DNA from: Candidatus Chloroploca mongolica
Lineage (GTDB): Bacteria; Chloroflexota; Chloroflexia; Chloroflexales; Chloroflexaceae
DNA: 64,000 nt
Direction: 5' to 3'
Assembly (NCBI RefSeq): GCF_004762035.2
Contig: NZ_SIJK02000009.1
Location: 12,181-76,180, forward strand
Numbering within the stretch: position 1 is the stretch's first letter; each line of letters begins with the position of its first letter. Shown here one piece after another: positions 1 through 7,709 of the stretch. Under the pieces are notes generated by a model. That model was not told where the DNA came from and did no database searches. It was given only the letters and a program-made list of their open reading frames with translations. The position numbers and the translations under genes are program-made.

Positions 1-198
1 GGGGGCGCAGCGGGTTCGGCCTCGTGTTGCGCGGCGGGGGCGAAGGGATCAGCGGGGGCCGCGTCCACGTCTTCCAACCAGGCGGGCATGCCGCTGGGCG
101 GGGGCGCAGCGGGTTCGGCCTCGTGTTGCGCGGCGGGGGCGAAGGGATCAGCGGAGGCCGCGTCTACGTCTTCTAACCAGGCGGGCATGCTGCCGGGC
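1..198 (-). repeat. 99-bp tandem repeat inside the W-L protein gene
   Basis: Two nearly identical 99-bp units lie at 1-99 and 100-198, with only a few substitutions between them, and a diverged third unit begins at 199. The period is a multiple of three, so each unit adds 33 residues containing one PAWLED motif. More units may lie beyond the window start. Confidence 0.9.
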
Positions 199-2201
199 GG
201 GGGCGCATCGGGCGGGGGCGCGTCAGCCTCTTGCTGCCAACCTGCCGTATCTTTCCCATCAGAGTCATCATCGGCTGAAGCGGCTTCACGGAGCCAGGAA
301 GGCATCTCGACATCAGTCGCAGCCGCCTCCTCACTCGCCTGAAGCGCCTCTTCCCTGAGGCTTGCTTCAACTGGAGCGATCGCCTCACGGAGCCAGGTCG
401 GAATATCCGCATCCGTGGGCGGCTTCACCTCGGCGGCTGGTGCATCTTGCCTGAGCCACGCTGGAATCTCTTCGGAAGCATCGTCTGGTTCGCTGAGCCA
501 GTCAGGTGTTGCTGATGCGGGGGTCGCCGTCTCATCTTGCAGCCATGCGAGCACATCATCAGCCTGCGCCGAGTCTGCGCGGGTGGCTTCAGCCAGATCT
601 TCACGCAGCCACTCAGGAACCTGATCGTCAGCCGATGATGTTTCAGCCTTACTCAGCCATGCAGGGGCCTCGACCGGGGGAACATCTTCATCACGCAGCC
701 AGGCTTCAACATCTTCGGGAGGCTGGATGGCCTCAGGTTGGCCTGAATCAGCCGATGCATCACCGAGCCATGCCGAAGCTTCTCCTGGCTGTTCACCCTC
801 AGCGACCGAACCGGCTTCCCAATCAGTGTCAGAGGGTTCGGCCACTGGTTTATGTGCCTCGCGGAGCCAGGTAGGCACATCAGAGACTGTCGCCTGGGCA
901 TCAGCGTCTGGCAGGTTCTCGACGTCGGCCTCATCAGACTCAGCCCGGGCCTCGGCTTCACGGAGCCAGGTAGGCACATCACCAGGATCGAGGGAAGATG
1001 CCGGAGGCGTACGCTCCAGATCTTGCAGCCACTCGGGCATAACCTCGGCATCAGCGTCGGGCTCATCGTCGGATGCCTGCTGATCGTCCCTGAGCCAGTC
1101 GGGGACAGCAATATCGGTTGCACGATCACCCGCTGCTGGTGCTTTCGCCTCATCACCACGGAGCCAGGTTGGCACATCCACTTCTGTCGAAGACTCAACG
1201 GCTCCCTGGCCCGTCTCATCACCACGCAACCAGGTTGGCACATCAGGGTCAGTTGCGCTCTCTTGCCCTGGCTCGGAGATAAGCCAGTCGGGGAGGTCGC
1301 CGACTTCGGCCTTAGGTGTGGCAGGAGGCTCGGAGGGGGCATCGTCCCGGAGCCAGTCGGGGACATCATCAGCCCCAGTCTGTTCAAAGAGTTCAGCCGA
1401 GGAATCGGGCAGATTCCCTGCATCGGCCTCTTGCAGCCACCCGGGAACATCATCAACAGGTGCTGCTGGCGTAGAGGGACTCTCCTCGGCAATATCGCGG
1501 AGCCATGCTGGAATTTCAGCACTTGCCGCAAGATTAGCTGCCTCATTACCTGCCTTGCGTTCGGGGCGAGGATCCGGCTCAGGTTCTGGTGGGAGCAACC
1601 AGTCAGGCAGTGGCTTGCGCGGCGCCGCGCGGGCTACTGGTGGCTCGGATGGAGGAGGAAACACATCAAGCGATGGTTCTTCCGATCCGAAGTACGTCGG
1701 TTCAAGTGACGGGTCACTGACTTCGGACGCGATCGCCCGGGCGACCTCCTCTTCGGTCAAATCACGCAACCAATCAGGAATGCCCTCATTGGCGAGCGCA
1801 TCTTCATCGGCTGGCGACTCAGCGGTCGTCTCATCAGGTTCAGCCAGATCCTGACCCATGCTTACGAGCCAGTCGGTTGCACCTGAGGGTAACTTTACAC
1901 CAGATTTCTGGGCCTGGGTCTGGTCATCAAAGGGATTCTGATCAGCGGGGACATCAGCGCTCAGGGTTGGTTGCGCGGCCTGAGGATCAGTGAAGTCAGA
2001 CAGCCATGCATCAGCTTCTGGCATTGCTGTACGAGTCGTCTCATCCTCGGCCACTTCTGCCTTGAGCTCACGTAACCATGTTGGCATCTGGTCTACTGCC
2101 GACTCTTTGGCAGGGGGAAGCGGGGGTGGAGGTAGCTCCACCTCAGCGGCGGGGTTCGCGGGAAGCGACACATTACGAAGCCATGGGGGCAAATGTTCCA
2201 T
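1..2201 (-). CDS. Long acidic P-x-W-L repeat protein, C-terminus beyond the window
   Basis: An uninterrupted minus-strand frame begins with ATG at 2201, one base after the TGA of the upstream membrane protein, and stays open to the window edge (733 codons visible, no stop). The protein is made of acidic, Pro/Ala/Ser-rich low-complexity linker carrying about 27 copies of a short motif, typically [V/I/M]-P-[D/T/A/E]-W-L-[R/Q/E]-[D/E], spaced roughly 15-45 residues apart; one further copy reads WQQE. The last visible part is a tandem repeat of 33 residues. There is no signal peptide and no membrane segment in the visible part. The near-coupled spacing suggests co-translation with the six-helix protein upstream. 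The function is unknown. The W-L motifs look like short linear binding motifs on a disordered scaffold (inference). A folded domain may lie past the window edge. Confidence 0.85.
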   Translation of the reverse strand, partial: MEHLPPWLRNVSLPANPAAEVELPPPPLPPAKESAVDQMPTWLRELKAEVAEDETTRTAMPEADAWLSDFTDPQAAQPTLSADVPADQNPFDDQTQAQKSGVKLPSGATDWLVSMGQDLAEPDETTAESPADEDALANEGIPDWLRDLTEEEVARAIASEVSDPSLEPTYFGSEEPSLDVFPPPSEPPVARAAPRKPLPDWLLPPEPEPDPRPERKAGNEAANLAASAEIPAWLRDIAEESPSTPAAPVDDVPGWLQEADAGNLPDSSAELFEQTGADDVPDWLRDDAPSEPPATPKAEVGDLPDWLISEPGQESATDPDVPTWLRGDETGQGAVESSTEVDVPTWLRGDEAKAPAAGDRATDIAVPDWLRDDQQASDDEPDADAEVMPEWLQDLERTPPASSLDPGDVPTWLREAEARAESDEADVENLPDADAQATVSDVPTWLREAHKPVAEPSDTDWEAGSVAEGEQPGEASAWLGDASADSGQPEAIQPPEDVEAWLRDEDVPPVEAPAWLSKAETSSADDQVPEWLREDLAEATRADSAQADDVLAWLQDETATPASATPDWLSEPDDASEEIPAWLRQDAPAAEVKPPTDADIPTWLREAIAPVEASLREEALQASEEAAATDVEMPSWLREAASADDDSDGKDTAGWQQEADAPPPDAPPPGSMPAWLEDVDAASADPFAPAAQHEAEPAAPPPSGMPAWLEDVDAAPADPFAPAAQHEAEPAAP

Positions 2202-2202
2202 G

Positions 2203-2868
2203 TCAGCGATCGAGATACGGTGTATCAAAGCCGAGCAGCACGCGCACCCCGGCTACCAATGCACCAAGAGCGGCACCGATGACCAGGCCTCGGGCACCAG
2301 CCACGGCCACAACATCATTCAGCCATTGAAGGGTACCGCCAATCGTTGGGATCGCTGCGAGCACGGGCAGTTGGGCCAGCAGCGCGAGGGCGGCCACCAC
2401 AATCATCACGATAGCCTCGCCGCGACGCTGTTGCACAGACCGCAGGGCGGCACTCAGGCTAAAAAAGGTGAGCAAAGCCAGGAGACTACTCGCAACTGGC
2501 TCATAGACCACACGAAAGACCGTCCGAATAGGCACTTCAGCCAGATTTGCGGGAAGCACCAGGCCCCCGCGTCCTGGTAGTGGAAAGAAGATGCCAGCCA
2601 CCAGCATTACCAGCATCCCTACGAGCAGCACCAGGCTATAGCGCCAATCGTTGTGTTGCTGGCGCACCCGCCCCACGTGGTGTCCGGCCACACTCACGAT
2701 TCCCAACAGCAGCGCAACTGCGGTAAGCACGGCTGCCCATCCAACGAGCAGCGTTGCCAGGGCTGCAAGTGCGCCCTCACCCCCGGCAAAATCCATGAGG
2801 ACAATCACCCCACAGACTCCGGCGAGCATGACAGCAAACAGGCGTTTCACATCGCGCAGCAATGACAT
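2203..2868 (-). CDS. Six-helix membrane protein, unknown function
   Basis: 221 residues with about six hydrophobic segments (roughly residues 10-27, 33-62, 75-95, 125-142, 151-172 and 190-214) and few charged residues in between. No catalytic motif was recognised. It begins 10 bases after the stop of the DUF6754-like gene and ends one base before the ATG of the W-L repeat protein, so the three genes form one transcription unit. No good Shine-Dalgarno sequence precedes the start, which fits translational coupling. A role as membrane anchor or partner of the W-L protein is an inference from position only. Confidence 0.75.
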   Translation of the reverse strand: MSLLRDVKRLFAVMLAGVCGVIVLMDFAGGEGALAALATLLVGWAAVLTAVALLLGIVSVAGHHVGRVRQQHNDWRYSLVLLVGMLVMLVAGIFFPLPGRGGLVLPANLAEVPIRTVFRVVYEPVASSLLALLTFFSLSAALRSVQQRRGEAIVMIVVAALALLAQLPVLAAIPTIGGTLQWLNDVVAVAGARGLVIGAALGALVAGVRVLLGFDTPYLDR

Positions 2869-2878
2869 AGTATCTGCT

Positions 2879-3679
2879 TTAGGGTGATGGTAGCGGAGGC
2901 AAATTCAGTACGGGTTGGAGCAAGCTATAGAGCAACCCACCGATCAACACCACGATAGTCACGGTACGCAGACCATCCTGGGTCAGCAGACGTGCCTGGG
3001 CGGGACCTTCGGTATCCAGATAGGCTTCAGCCGCAAAAATCTCTTCTCCAATCAACGTAGAAGGCGTTGTCAGCAGCATGAGGGGCAGCGCCGAGGCACC
3101 GGTTGTCCCGATCACTTGGGGCAGATGGCGTTGTGCCCCCTCTTCACCGGCTAGCAAAAACTCTTGTTGAAAGCCACCGACGAGGACACTGAGCTCAAGC
3201 GGCTCACGGGCATAGACTGTTGCGACACCGGTTGCATAGGCAAACTTGTCATTATGCGCAAGCAGTTGCACAGACGACGCGTCATAGGCGCGGGCTTGTC
3301 CGGCCATCTGATAAGCCTGGCGCACACTACCACGCAGGGCACTATGGGCAATCACATCACCCGACGTCACCAAGATAGGAGCACCTTTGAGGGCGGCCTC
3401 ACTGCTAATGCGCTGAACCACCAGCAATCCGGCGAGCAACTCGGCGGTACGAGCGCGACTACCATCGGCTGCCCCGAGCACACTTGCCCCTGGCGAAAGA
3501 TGCACGGCACGGCCCGTCTCGGCACCACGCCCGAGGGCAGTGTGTACCGGATCAAGGGCTGGCAGCGGACGCCGCGGCGGGATTTGGCCATTCACTGCCC
3601 GTGCGTGATGGAGCCAGGTCATTGCCACGACCACCAGCAGGGCGACCAGCAACAAGATTGCTTCAGGGGCAAGGGCCAT
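2879..3679 (-). CDS. Membrane-anchored protein, DUF6754-like
   Basis: 266 residues from the ATG at 3679, which has GGAG seven bases upstream; a longer frame from 3772 lacks such support. Residues 1-22 are a membrane segment (LLLVALLVVVAMTW) and the C-terminus has a second one. Between them lies a soluble alpha/beta domain with the stretches GLLVVQRIS, ILVTSGDVIAHSALRG and AYATGVATVYAREPLE. The arrangement resembles the DUF6754 family of Chloroflexota membrane proteins as I remember it; this was not searched. It is followed 10 bases later by the six-helix protein. Function unknown. Confidence 0.6.
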   Translation of the reverse strand: MALAPEAILLLVALLVVVAMTWLHHARAVNGQIPPRRPLPALDPVHTALGRGAETGRAVHLSPGASVLGAADGSRARTAELLAGLLVVQRISSEAALKGAPILVTSGDVIAHSALRGSVRQAYQMAGQARAYDASSVQLLAHNDKFAYATGVATVYAREPLELSVLVGGFQQEFLLAGEEGAQRHLPQVIGTTGASALPLMLLTTPSTLIGEEIFAAEAYLDTEGPAQARLLTQDGLRTVTIVVLIGGLLYSLLQPVLNLPPLPSP

Positions 3680-3768
3680 TGGTCTACTCCAGCCAGACGT
3701 TCCCTGGCAATTCTTTACAATGCAAAAGGGTTTCGTCGCTATGAGTGTAACCCAGCGCAAAGCCTTTG

Positions 3769-4005
3769 TCAATCATCACGGGCAAGCAGTTGGCGCAGTT
3801 CTCCCCACCCATTTGGTTCACCGAGCGCTGTTGCAACTGGCTCGATCCTTGTCCCGCGTACAAAAGGCATCCCAAAGCGTACCAGGTTACTACTCAGCAC
3901 ATCAATCGGGCCAAACATCTCAAGGATCAGCAGGGCGGGTGTGCGCAAGCCGGCCCGCTCGAGCAGTGCGGCCAGGCTAACCAGTGGTTCCTCAGGGCTT
4001 GACAT
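3769..4005 (-). CDS. Small hypothetical protein (78 aa)
   Basis: The frame from ATG 4005 gives 78 residues beginning MSSPEEPLVSLAALLERAG. The start lies 14 bases inside the end of the SRPBCC gene, which suggests translational coupling. The sequence is compact and amphipathic with Leu-rich stretches, and has neither membrane segment nor known motif. A longer start at 4101 would lie deep inside the upstream gene and is less likely. No family recognised. Confidence 0.55.
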   Translation of the reverse strand: MSSPEEPLVSLAALLERAGLRTPALLILEMFGPIDVLSSNLVRFGMPFVRGTRIEPVATALGEPNGWGELRQLLARDD

Positions 4006-4450
4006 GGGGCGTTCCTTCAACCCGATGTTTGAGCGCCTCCAGGAACTCATCGGCGAGCCGTTCAAAGCGTCGGCGCTGCGTCGTATCGAGGAGACTTGCA
4101 ATCAACCCGTGCAAATCAATCGAGTCGACGCGTTCGATCCGCGACTGTCCATCCTCAAGTGGCACAATGCGACAGCGGTTGAACCCGGTCAAAGGCGGAA
4201 AGCTGATCCGAAAACGGGTTGCCCGGATCAGCGGGGTAAATTCAACCACCTGCATATCTGCATGCACCACCCGTCCACTCAACCGAAAGCGATAGCCCGG
4301 CCCTGGCGTGTCCCCTTCCGGTAGGTCGACGCGTACATTCTCAAACGAGGGCATCCAGGCAGGCCAGTGCCCAAAATCATCAAGCACCGCAAAGATCTGT
4401 TCGGGTGAGGCTGTGGTAATTGCCGAGGCTGCGATCTCATAACTGATCAT
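3992..4450 (-). CDS. SRPBCC (START/polyketide cyclase-like) ligand-binding protein
   Basis: 152 residues from ATG 4450. The N-terminus has the usual pattern of the helix-grip family: a first strand (EIAASAITTASPEQIFAVLDDF), then GHWPAWMPSFENVRV, and a late amphipathic C-terminal helix (RRFERLADEFLEALKHR). Such proteins bind small hydrophobic ligands or act on them; the ligand cannot be told from sequence. It lies between the RemA-like gene (13-base gap) and the 78-residue protein (14-base overlap), so it belongs to the same minus-strand cluster. A start at 4549 is possible but would overlap the upstream gene and adds residues with no similarity to the family. Confidence 0.75.
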   Translation of the reverse strand: MISYEIAASAITTASPEQIFAVLDDFGHWPAWMPSFENVRVDLPEGDTPGPGYRFRLSGRVVHADMQVVEFTPLIRATRFRISFPPLTGFNRCRIVPLEDGQSRIERVDSIDLHGLIASLLDTTQRRRFERLADEFLEALKHRVEGTPHVKP

Positions 4451-4463
4451 AAGCAGACTAATC

Positions 4464-4700
4464 TTATCTCTTGACCGTTGAACTACGCCATGTGGCCCAC
4501 CGCCGACGCAGTTGTTCAGCGGGCCAGCGTGCGGGCAGGTAGCCCCCATGATGGGTCACGACGACGGCCATCACGCCCTGCGGCACTTGTCCATATGTCT
4601 GTCGAATCCGCCCATCAAGTGCAGGCTGATAGTGCAGCACTGCAACGATCTCGTGGAAGGGCAACACGAGTCCATTGTACCCAAGCCAGAGGGTTTCCAC
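4464..4700 (-). CDS. Possible RemA-like (DUF370) small DNA-binding protein
   Basis: 78 residues from a GTG at 4700. The order of features matches RemA/DUF370 proteins of Bacillus and relatives: an initial beta strand with GYN (RemA has GYG), hydrophobic LVLPFHEIVAVL, then RIRQTYGQ, then AVVVTHHGGYLPA followed by a short basic helix. In RemA the corresponding pieces are the GYGN loop, IAIV, TYGRR and AVVVMDS. RemA forms ring oligomers and binds DNA upstream of matrix genes. If the -10-like TATAAT at 4715-4720 is real, the mRNA would have only a few bases before the start codon. The family assignment was made by eye and is tentative. Confidence 0.5.
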   Translation of the reverse strand: METLWLGYNGLVLPFHEIVAVLHYQPALDGRIRQTYGQVPQGVMAVVVTHHGGYLPARWPAEQLRRRWATWRSSTVKR

Positions 4701-4748
4701 CTTGTTGTATGCCTATTATAGAGCAAGCGTAGCTTGTCCTTCATAGTA

Positions 4749-6353
4749 TCATACTTTACCGAGGATGCGTAACACGAGGGCCCGTTCTTCGGCCCCGATG
4801 CCCCCTACGGCCCAGAGGGCTATGCCATAGACGACGGGGGCGCTCAGGGCGGCCACGATGCTGCCCGGCCAATCACCAATCAGCCATTGCAGGCCTGCCA
4901 TGCCAAGCCCCATGATAATGCAGGCCAGCCCGGGCCGCCAGCTGAACCGTAGGATCTCGGGCGGGCATCCTTCGCTGGTGAGCAGGGGTTTGAAGATAAG
5001 ATAGAGCACCACTTCCGAAAGAATGGTGATGCCGGCTGCGGCATAGAGGGCCCAGGCAGGCTGGCCGAACCAGATGGTGGCAACGGGGATCGCGACCATG
5101 TTGGCCCCTAGATTGAAGATGGCCCCAATGATAAAGGCACGGGTAATGGCCGTCTGGCGGTCGAGGGCAATCAGCGCGTATTGCAACAGTCCATTCGCAA
5201 AGGAGAGCGGGAGAAACCAGGCGAGAATCGCGAGGGCGATCACTGCATACTGGTAGTCACCAAATTGAGAGCGGGTAAAGAAGCGTACGAGATCATAGGC
5301 GAGCAGGGTGATCCCCATGGCCAAGGGAAAGGCCAGGATCAACAGGAGTTGCAAGGTGCGGCGCATCGCCGAGGCAAACCCGGCACGATCATCGCCTGAA
5401 CGCCGCGATAGCAGCGGAAAGACGGCGAAGGTGATGGCGGGCGGCAGGATCATGGCAATGCCCATAATCGTGTAGGTCAGGTTGTATTGCCCGACCAGCG
5501 CTTCGGCTTGCCCGCCACTGAAGGCACGCACGATGAAAACGTCAAAACGAAAGAAGACGGCCCCCAGCAAGTTGTTGAGCATCAAGGGCAGGGCTGGCCC
5601 GAGTGTCGCCCACATGGCCTGGCGATTCCAGGTGAGTTCGGGGCGGAAGAAGTCACGCCGCTGGAGGACGAAAAAGCAACCTGCTGTGATGCTCGACACG
5701 ATCACCGCACTCCACGCGAGCCCCAGAATGCCCAGACCAAGCACAATGACGGCAATGCGCCCCAGAAAGCTCAACGCCGCCGTGATTAATTCCATCAAGG
5801 CCGGGACTTCCATGCGTTCGTTCGCATGGTAGAGTGCGGTCACGGCCCCGGAATAGGCCCCCGGAACAAGGGTCAGCATTAAAACGAAAATGACCGCCGT
5901 GCCTTCGCTCGAGAGGGGCTGCCCCAGCAAGGCAAAGCTGCCCACGACCATGATCCCGATGGGCACGGCGATGAACCCGATCAACAAGAGCCGCAGGGCG
6001 AGCGTTACACCAAAGAGTCGTCTGGCTGCCCCGGGATCGCGGGCGACTTCGCGGGTCAAGAGTACACCCAAGCCAAATTCGGTCAGAATGGCAAGGTATT
6101 GACTCACCAGCAGTGCGGCAAAGGTATAGTCGCCAAAACGGGCCACATTCAAACTGCCAGCCAGGAGAAAGAGCACGATCATATCAAGTGCGCGTACCCC
6201 AAGGCGTAAACCAAAGGTAACGGCACCATTCTTGAAGACCCGGCGAACCGCATTCTCGGGATCGTCACGATACCAGCGACGCCAGAGCAGGACGGCTAGT
6301 CCAGCCAATGCAAGAATGCCAACCAGGGCAATAGTGAGCCAGAGCAAACTCAT
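4749..6353 (-). CDS. Lipid-linked oligosaccharide flippase (Wzx/MATE-like)
   Basis: 534 residues with a single N-terminal helix (LTIALVGILALAGLAVLLW), a short basic stretch and then about 12-14 membrane helices typical of polysaccharide biosynthesis flippases (RfbX/Wzx; MOP superfamily). These proteins move undecaprenyl-linked glycans across the cytoplasmic membrane. The family signature of paired helices with short charged loops (for example FGDYTFAALLVSQYLAILTE early on) is visible. The extra N-terminal helix is unusual. It starts six bases after the stop of the ComEC-like gene, so the two are probably co-transcribed. The substrate is unknown, and no glycosyltransferase lies nearby. Confidence 0.8.
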   Translation of the reverse strand: MSLLWLTIALVGILALAGLAVLLWRRWYRDDPENAVRRVFKNGAVTFGLRLGVRALDMIVLFLLAGSLNVARFGDYTFAALLVSQYLAILTEFGLGVLLTREVARDPGAARRLFGVTLALRLLLIGFIAVPIGIMVVGSFALLGQPLSSEGTAVIFVLMLTLVPGAYSGAVTALYHANERMEVPALMELITAALSFLGRIAVIVLGLGILGLAWSAVIVSSITAGCFFVLQRRDFFRPELTWNRQAMWATLGPALPLMLNNLLGAVFFRFDVFIVRAFSGGQAEALVGQYNLTYTIMGIAMILPPAITFAVFPLLSRRSGDDRAGFASAMRRTLQLLLILAFPLAMGITLLAYDLVRFFTRSQFGDYQYAVIALAILAWFLPLSFANGLLQYALIALDRQTAITRAFIIGAIFNLGANMVAIPVATIWFGQPAWALYAAAGITILSEVVLYLIFKPLLTSEGCPPEILRFSWRPGLACIIMGLGMAGLQWLIGDWPGSIVAALSAPVVYGIALWAVGGIGAEERALVLRILGKV

Positions 6354-6359
6354 AGTAAA

Positions 6360-7181
6360 TCAATCAGGGTGGAGCACAATGCGTGCCGTGCGGCCATCAC
6401 TCATCCACTCGATGCGTCCGTCGGCCCGTGGGTGCTGCACCTGGGGGCTGAAGCGTCGGCGTTCGGCATAGCTCAACAAGACCGAGTGTTCGGTGCTATA
6501 GGCACTGCTAAAGGCGATCGCCCGTGGTCGTAGTTGCTGTACAGCACTGGTCTGCAATTCGCGTGCCCACGGATAGATCAAAAGATCAACGGGATCTTTG
6601 GCGGCACGTAATGCGGCTTGATCGCCATCACGTCCGCCAGTATGAAAGAGCACGCGGGTCGTCCCATAGGTTACAAGCAGAACAACCCCACCTTCTTTGC
6701 CTTCTTGCACGTCGATCACGACAAAGACAACGCCGTCAAGTGCAAAGCGCTGGCCTGGCCGCAGCTTTGCCACCGGCGTTGCCTGGGCACCAAGCAGCCT
6801 TTGCCACTCACCAGCATATCCCGTACGCTCAAGCCCTGGTGGGGCGAGGGCATAGCCAATGGCATAGTGGCTCAAGGCGGCAACCTGACCAGGCACACGC
6901 TTGGAATCGGTTCCGGTCAGAATGACGGCCTGCAGATCGCGTTGCCAGAAGGGCATCAAGCGCCCCAGCAAGAGCAAGAGTTGATCGCCCTCGCTTCCGC
7001 CATCAATGAGGACAAAACGCCCCGCTGGGGTGCGAAGCAAGGCTGCATCGCCGGTTACGGTCAGCAAGGAAATGTGCAGATACCCGTCAGGGCGCTGCTG
7101 CCAGGCAATAGCGGCAAGCACACCGAGCAACCCGACTATCAGCAGGGTAGCCTGAACAATGGATCGTTGGGAAAGGTGCAT
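6360..7181 (-). CDS. Membrane-anchored ComEC-like protein with degenerate metallo-hydrolase site
   Basis: 273 residues from ATG 7181, with an N-terminal membrane helix (QATLLIVGLLGVLAAIAW) and then a domain in the order of the ComEC C-terminal metallo-beta-lactamase fold: HISLLTVTGDAALLRTP, FVLIDGGSEGDQ, LQAVILTGTDSKRVPGQ. In active members the last segment reads LTHxHxDHxGG. Here it reads LTGTDSKRVPGQ, so the His/Asp metal ligands are absent. The second half (VLFHTGG, LLIYPWA) still follows the fold. This suggests a non-catalytic relative. It is followed six bases later by the flippase, so a role at the envelope is more likely than DNA uptake (inference). Confidence 0.65.
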   Translation of the reverse strand: MHLSQRSIVQATLLIVGLLGVLAAIAWQQRPDGYLHISLLTVTGDAALLRTPAGRFVLIDGGSEGDQLLLLLGRLMPFWQRDLQAVILTGTDSKRVPGQVAALSHYAIGYALAPPGLERTGYAGEWQRLLGAQATPVAKLRPGQRFALDGVVFVVIDVQEGKEGGVVLLVTYGTTRVLFHTGGRDGDQAALRAAKDPVDLLIYPWARELQTSAVQQLRPRAIAFSSAYSTEHSVLLSYAERRRFSPQVQHPRADGRIEWMSDGRTARIVLHPD

Positions 7182-7258
7182 AACAAAGCTCACTGTGGGT
7201 CGTTGCAAGCGTTACTCGTTGTACCGCACAGTGAGCCAGAAAGATACGTGACCGGGGC

Positions 7259-7645
7259 CTAAATCGCGGCAATAAGTTCGATTTCGACGCGTGCATCACG
7301 TGGGAGACGGGCAACCTGAATAGTCGAGCGAGCCGGTGGATTGATCGGAAAGAATTCGGCATACGCTTCATTCATCGCCTGGAAGTCGTTCATATCAGCC
7401 AGAAAAACGGTGACTTTGACCGCACGCTCAAGGCTTGTGCCGGCGGCATGCAGTATGGCCGATAGATTGTCAAAGATCTGCCGAGTCATGGCCCCAATAT
7501 CCCCCTCAACCATTTCCCCGGTGATGGGATTAATGGGCAATTGTCCTGACACAAAAACCATGTTCCCTGCGATCATCCCCTGTGAATAGGGGCCTATCGC
7601 CTTTGGTGCATCAACTGTGCTGACCTCAATTCGTTGCAGATGCAT
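7259..7645 (-). CDS. ridA: RidA family reactive intermediate deaminase
   Basis: 128 residues, the normal RidA length. The hallmarks are all present: AIGPYSQG near the N-terminus, VFVSGQLPI, the [24 protein letters not shown] helix, and the [20 protein letters not shown] ending with the conserved Arg that holds the substrate carboxylate. RidA hydrolyses enamine/imine intermediates released by PLP enzymes such as threonine dehydratase. The start has a perfect AAGGAGGT ribosome binding site, and a -10-like TATAAT lies upstream at 7677-7682, so it is probably transcribed on its own. Confidence 0.95.
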   Translation of the reverse strand: MHLQRIEVSTVDAPKAIGPYSQGMIAGNMVFVSGQLPINPITGEMVEGDIGAMTRQIFDNLSAILHAAGTSLERAVKVTVFLADMNDFQAMNEAYAEFFPINPPARSTIQVARLPRDARVEIELIAAI

Positions 7646-7676
7646 TTCCTACCTCCTTGTACAAACGAGCCTTCTC

Positions 7677-7682
7677 ATTATA
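7677..7682 (-). promoter_or_regulatory. Probable -10 element for ridA
   Basis: Minus-strand TATAAT lies about 30 bases upstream of the ridA start, in the gap after the 644-residue membrane gene. No good -35 is visible at 16-18 bases, so this is only a likely promoter. Confidence 0.4.
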
Positions 7683-7709
7683 TAGCATGCGCATCAAACG
7701 CTATTGCCA

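Noticed and set aside
1-235. Possible CRISPR-like array because of regular repeats
   Set aside because: The repeat is a 99-bp in-frame coding tandem without short spacers, and no cas genes are present.
88-1854. Several plus-strand frames (for example 852-1709) across the first 2 kb
   Set aside because: They are antisense shadows of the W-L repeat gene; their Ser/Arg/Gly-rich composition follows from the repeated codons on the other strand, and no ribosome binding sites are seen.
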